From: Flavobacteriales bacterium
Lineage (GTDB): Bacteria; Bacteroidota; Bacteroidia; Flavobacteriales_F; PHOS-HE28
Direction: 5' to 3'
Assembly: GCA_020635715.1 (NCBI GenBank)
Contig: JACJZG010000007.1
Span: 93,489-157,488 of the forward strand
DNA length: 64,000 nt
Notes under the pieces: generated by a model
Databases searched by the model: none
What the model saw: the letters and a program-made list of their open reading frames with translations, nothing else
What the model was told of the DNA's origin: nothing
Part shown: piece by piece, positions 62,094-64,000 of the stretch
How positions within the stretch are numbered: the first letter of the stretch is position 1
Layout of the letters: the number at the start of each line of letters is the position of its first letter
Translations under genes and position numbers: made by a program

Positions 62094-63401
62094 ATGCCCA
62101 CACGATCGGCGTTCTCGCTCGCCCTGTTGCTGCTCCCGTTCACGACGCATGCCCAAAGCTGCACCTTCAGCCTGGGACCCGACCGGACGCTCTGTGATGG
62201 GGCGAACGTGTTGTTGGCCGGACCATCGGGGAGCGTATCGATCCAGTGGCAGAACGGTTGGGCGGTGCAATACCTCACCGCAGATACACCCGGGACCTAC
62301 TGGTGTACCGCCACCTTTCCCATCCCCGGTCAGGACCTGGTGGTCAACGGGGCCTTCAGCAATGGCAACACGGGCTTCACCACGGACCTGGCGTTGGGCA
62401 CCGGAGGCACATGGGGGCTCATCAGCCTGGAAGGTACCTACGGCGTTTCCACGGACATCTCCCTGCTCCATTCCAACTTCCCGTCCTGTGGCGACCACAC
62501 CGGCGGCAACGGTCAGATGCTCGTCGTGAACGGCTCGGCCACCCCGAACGCGGACATCTGGTGCCAGACCATCGCCGTGCAGCCCAACACCACCTACGCC
62601 TTCAGCGCCTGGCTCATGTCCGCCAGTCCGGAGAGCCCGGCCATCCTCGATTTCGCGGTGAACGGCGTATCCATCGGTGCGCCGCTCCTGGCATCATCGA
62701 CCACCTGCGATTGGGACGAGTTCTATGCGGTATGGAACGCGGGCAGCAGCACATCGGCCACCATCTGCATCACCAACCAGAACCTCGCACAGAGCGGCAA
62801 CGACTTCGCCCTGGACGATATCGCCTTCCGACCGCTCTGCACCCACACGGATTCCGTGGTGATCAATTTCATGCCCCCCGAGCCGGAGGTCATCGTGACG
62901 GGTCCGGCCACCCTGTGCCCCGGTGACCTGGCCTTGCTGCAAGCCAGCCTGGATCCGCCCTGGCCCGCACCGGTGGACCTGGTGTGGAACACGGGAGCGG
63001 GCGGCAGCACCTATACCGCCTCTACCGCCGGTCTCTTCTCCGTCACGGCCACGGCCACCTGCCTGGATGCTTCGGGAGCCATCCTGATCGCGCCGGACAC
63101 CTGCGTCTCCACCCTCACCATGCCCAACGTGTTCACACCGAACGGCGATGGGGCCAACGATGTCTTCCGGCCACTCGTGGTAGGCCAGCCCACCAACTTC
63201 GAGATGGAGATCCGGAACCGCTGGGGGCAGGTGGTCTTCCGCTCCAGCAACGTGAACACCGGCTGGGACGGGCGCATCCAAGGCGAACGGGCGCCCGACG
63301 GGACCTATTACTATACGGTCCGCTACAGTGACAGGCTGAACGACGGTCGGTTGAAGCAGCAGGACAGGTCCGGGCACCTGACCCTGTTGGGCCGTCCGTA
63401 G
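62094..63401 (+). CDS. Secreted protein with type B (gliding-motility) C-terminal sorting domain
   Basis: A 435-residue protein with a signal peptide ending THAQ. A Cys-rich Ig-like start (CTFSLGPDRTLCDGANVLL), a carbohydrate-binding-like middle (FSAWLMSASPESPAILDFAV), a further Ig-like domain, and the C-terminal type B sorting domain: VFTPNGDGANDVFRP, FEMEIRNRWGQVVF, PDGTYYYTVRYSD. Exported by the type IX system; probably a surface adhesin. Confidence 0.88.
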   Translation: MPTRSAFSLALLLLPFTTHAQSCTFSLGPDRTLCDGANVLLAGPSGSVSIQWQNGWAVQYLTADTPGTYWCTATFPIPGQDLVVNGAFSNGNTGFTTDLALGTGGTWGLISLEGTYGVSTDISLLHSNFPSCGDHTGGNGQMLVVNGSATPNADIWCQTIAVQPNTTYAFSAWLMSASPESPAILDFAVNGVSIGAPLLASSTTCDWDEFYAVWNAGSSTSATICITNQNLAQSGNDFALDDIAFRPLCTHTDSVVINFMPPEPEVIVTGPATLCPGDLALLQASLDPPWPAPVDLVWNTGAGGSTYTASTAGLFSVTATATCLDASGAILIAPDTCVSTLTMPNVFTPNGDGANDVFRPLVVGQPTNFEMEIRNRWGQVVFRSSNVNTGWDGRIQGERAPDGTYYYTVRYSDRLNDGRLKQQDRSGHLTLLGRP

Positions 63402-63458
63402 GACCGGACCGATCGACCGGTCAGGAGTGCGCAACACGCACGGGATCAGCTTTTTCCA

Positions 63459-63466
63459 TACATTTG
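63459..63466 (+). promoter_or_regulatory. Putative -7 element of rpsA
   Basis: TACATTTG, an exact match to TAnnTTTG, with a 113-base distance to the rpsA ATG. A GC-rich hairpin follows (CCCCGAAAACCGGGG at about 63471-63485) in the leader. Confidence 0.55.
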
Positions 63467-63571
63467 CACCCCCGAAAACCGGGGACCGTCTGCACAGGGT
63501 GCGGTAGGCGGCAACAAGAGAACCCCTCCCGGATGGCACCCCTTGGTCCGGGATACAAGCAGGTAAGTAGC

Positions 63572-64000
63572 ATGGCAGTCGTAGAGAACAACAAGGTCAC
63601 CTTCGCCGAACCGCCCGCCGATTTCGATTGGGCATCCCTCGAGGATGATCGCAAGTCCGCCTCCTCCGATCGGGAGACGATGGAGAAGGCGTACGAGCAC
63701 ACCCTGAGCAGCATCCAGGAGAAGGAGGTGCTCATGGGTACAGTGGTCGGCATGAACAAGAAGGAGGTGGTGATCAACATCGGCTACAAGTCCGAGGGTG
63801 TGGTCCCCATCAGTGAGTTCCGGTACAAGCCTGAGCTGGCCATCGGTGACCAGGTGGAAGTGTACATCGAGAAGCAGGAGGACAAGGGCGGCCAGATGGT
63901 GGTGAGCCACAAGACCGCACGCGTCCACAACGCTTGGGGCAAGGTGAACCACGCCATGGAGACCAGCGAGATCATCACGGGCTACGTGAAGTGCCGCACG
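63572..64000 (+). CDS. rpsA: 30S ribosomal protein S1, 3' part outside window
   Basis: The first 143 codons of rpsA are visible (start MAVVENNKVTF). After an N-terminal stretch comes the first S1 domain: VLMGTVVGMNKKEVVINIGY, then KSEGVVPISEF, and the start of the second (ITGYVKCRT). S1 helps ribosomes bind mRNA; in Bacteroidota initiation relies little on Shine-Dalgarno pairing. A 170-base leader with hairpin precedes the ATG, where autoregulation could act. Confidence 0.92.
   Translation, partial: MAVVENNKVTFAEPPADFDWASLEDDRKSASSDRETMEKAYEHTLSSIQEKEVLMGTVVGMNKKEVVINIGYKSEGVVPISEFRYKPELAIGDQVEVYIEKQEDKGGQMVVSHKTARVHNAWGKVNHAMETSEIITGYVKCRT

Overview
This window looks like a chromosome segment of a high-GC member of the Bacteroidota, probably Flavobacteriales. 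The evidence is a PorQ component of the type IX secretion system next to cmk, secreted proteins with C-terminal sorting domains of both common kinds (29.1-30.5, 54.1-56.3 and 62.1-63.4 kb), a Bacteroidota-type -7 promoter element (TAnnTTTG-like) ahead of many genes, few Shine-Dalgarno sequences, and DUF47-Pit and GlmU-like genes of the kind seen in this phylum. No prophage, insertion sequence, rRNA or CRISPR array is visible. One tRNA-Ala is present.

Layout. 0-4.1 kb: membrane proteins, an MDR oxidoreductase and a Crp-type regulator. 4.3-10.0 kb: a complete ligase-associated DNA repair operon on the minus strand (exonuclease, ATP-dependent ligase, Lhr-type helicase, PdeM), joined by stop/start overlaps; the helicase frame is disturbed near its 3' end. 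10.4-19.6 kb: a mosaic of regulators and small enzymes (AraC, SDR, PaiB, DUF1398, a decayed AraC gene, PfpI, a frameshifted serine hydrolase, XRE, class V aminotransferase). 19.7-27.6 kb: an accessory region of lower GC built around paaZ. 27.7-34.3 kb: secreted proteins, including two paralogous SGNH-type proteins and one broken dockerin-like gene. 32-38.5 kb: channels and transporters (MscS, voltage-gated K+ channel, APC permease, DUF389). 38.5-46.4 kb: tRNA-Ala, GNAT, a frameshifted prolyl oligopeptidase, and signalling genes. 46.4-53.4 kb: PaaY, DUF47-Pit, a GlmU-like protein, Lon. 53.4-64 kb: a nucleotidyltransferase pair, a secreted subtilase, queA, porQ, cmk, ispH, a type B sorting-domain protein, and the start of rpsA.

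The most unusual structure is at 20.9-25.3 kb. Downstream of the intact paaZ gene lie five partial copies of the paaZ 3' end, all in the same orientation, four of them ending at a conserved stop-codon context. Between them sit unrelated small genes: a DUF433/DUF5615 toxin-antitoxin pair, small membrane proteins and secreted proteins. The copies differ from one another in sequence and length, so they look like successive acquisitions rather than one recent tandem duplication. Several copies are further invaded by short palindromic (REP-like) elements, most of which keep the reading frame; one such element also sits inside ispH. A diverged piece of the paaZ 5' end lies upstream of the gene. No recombinase is visible in the window, so the mechanism is open.

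Several genes carry single-base frame breaks (helicase, serine hydrolase, prolyl oligopeptidase, the 30.6-32.0 kb gene). Some may be sequencing errors; raw reads would decide this.
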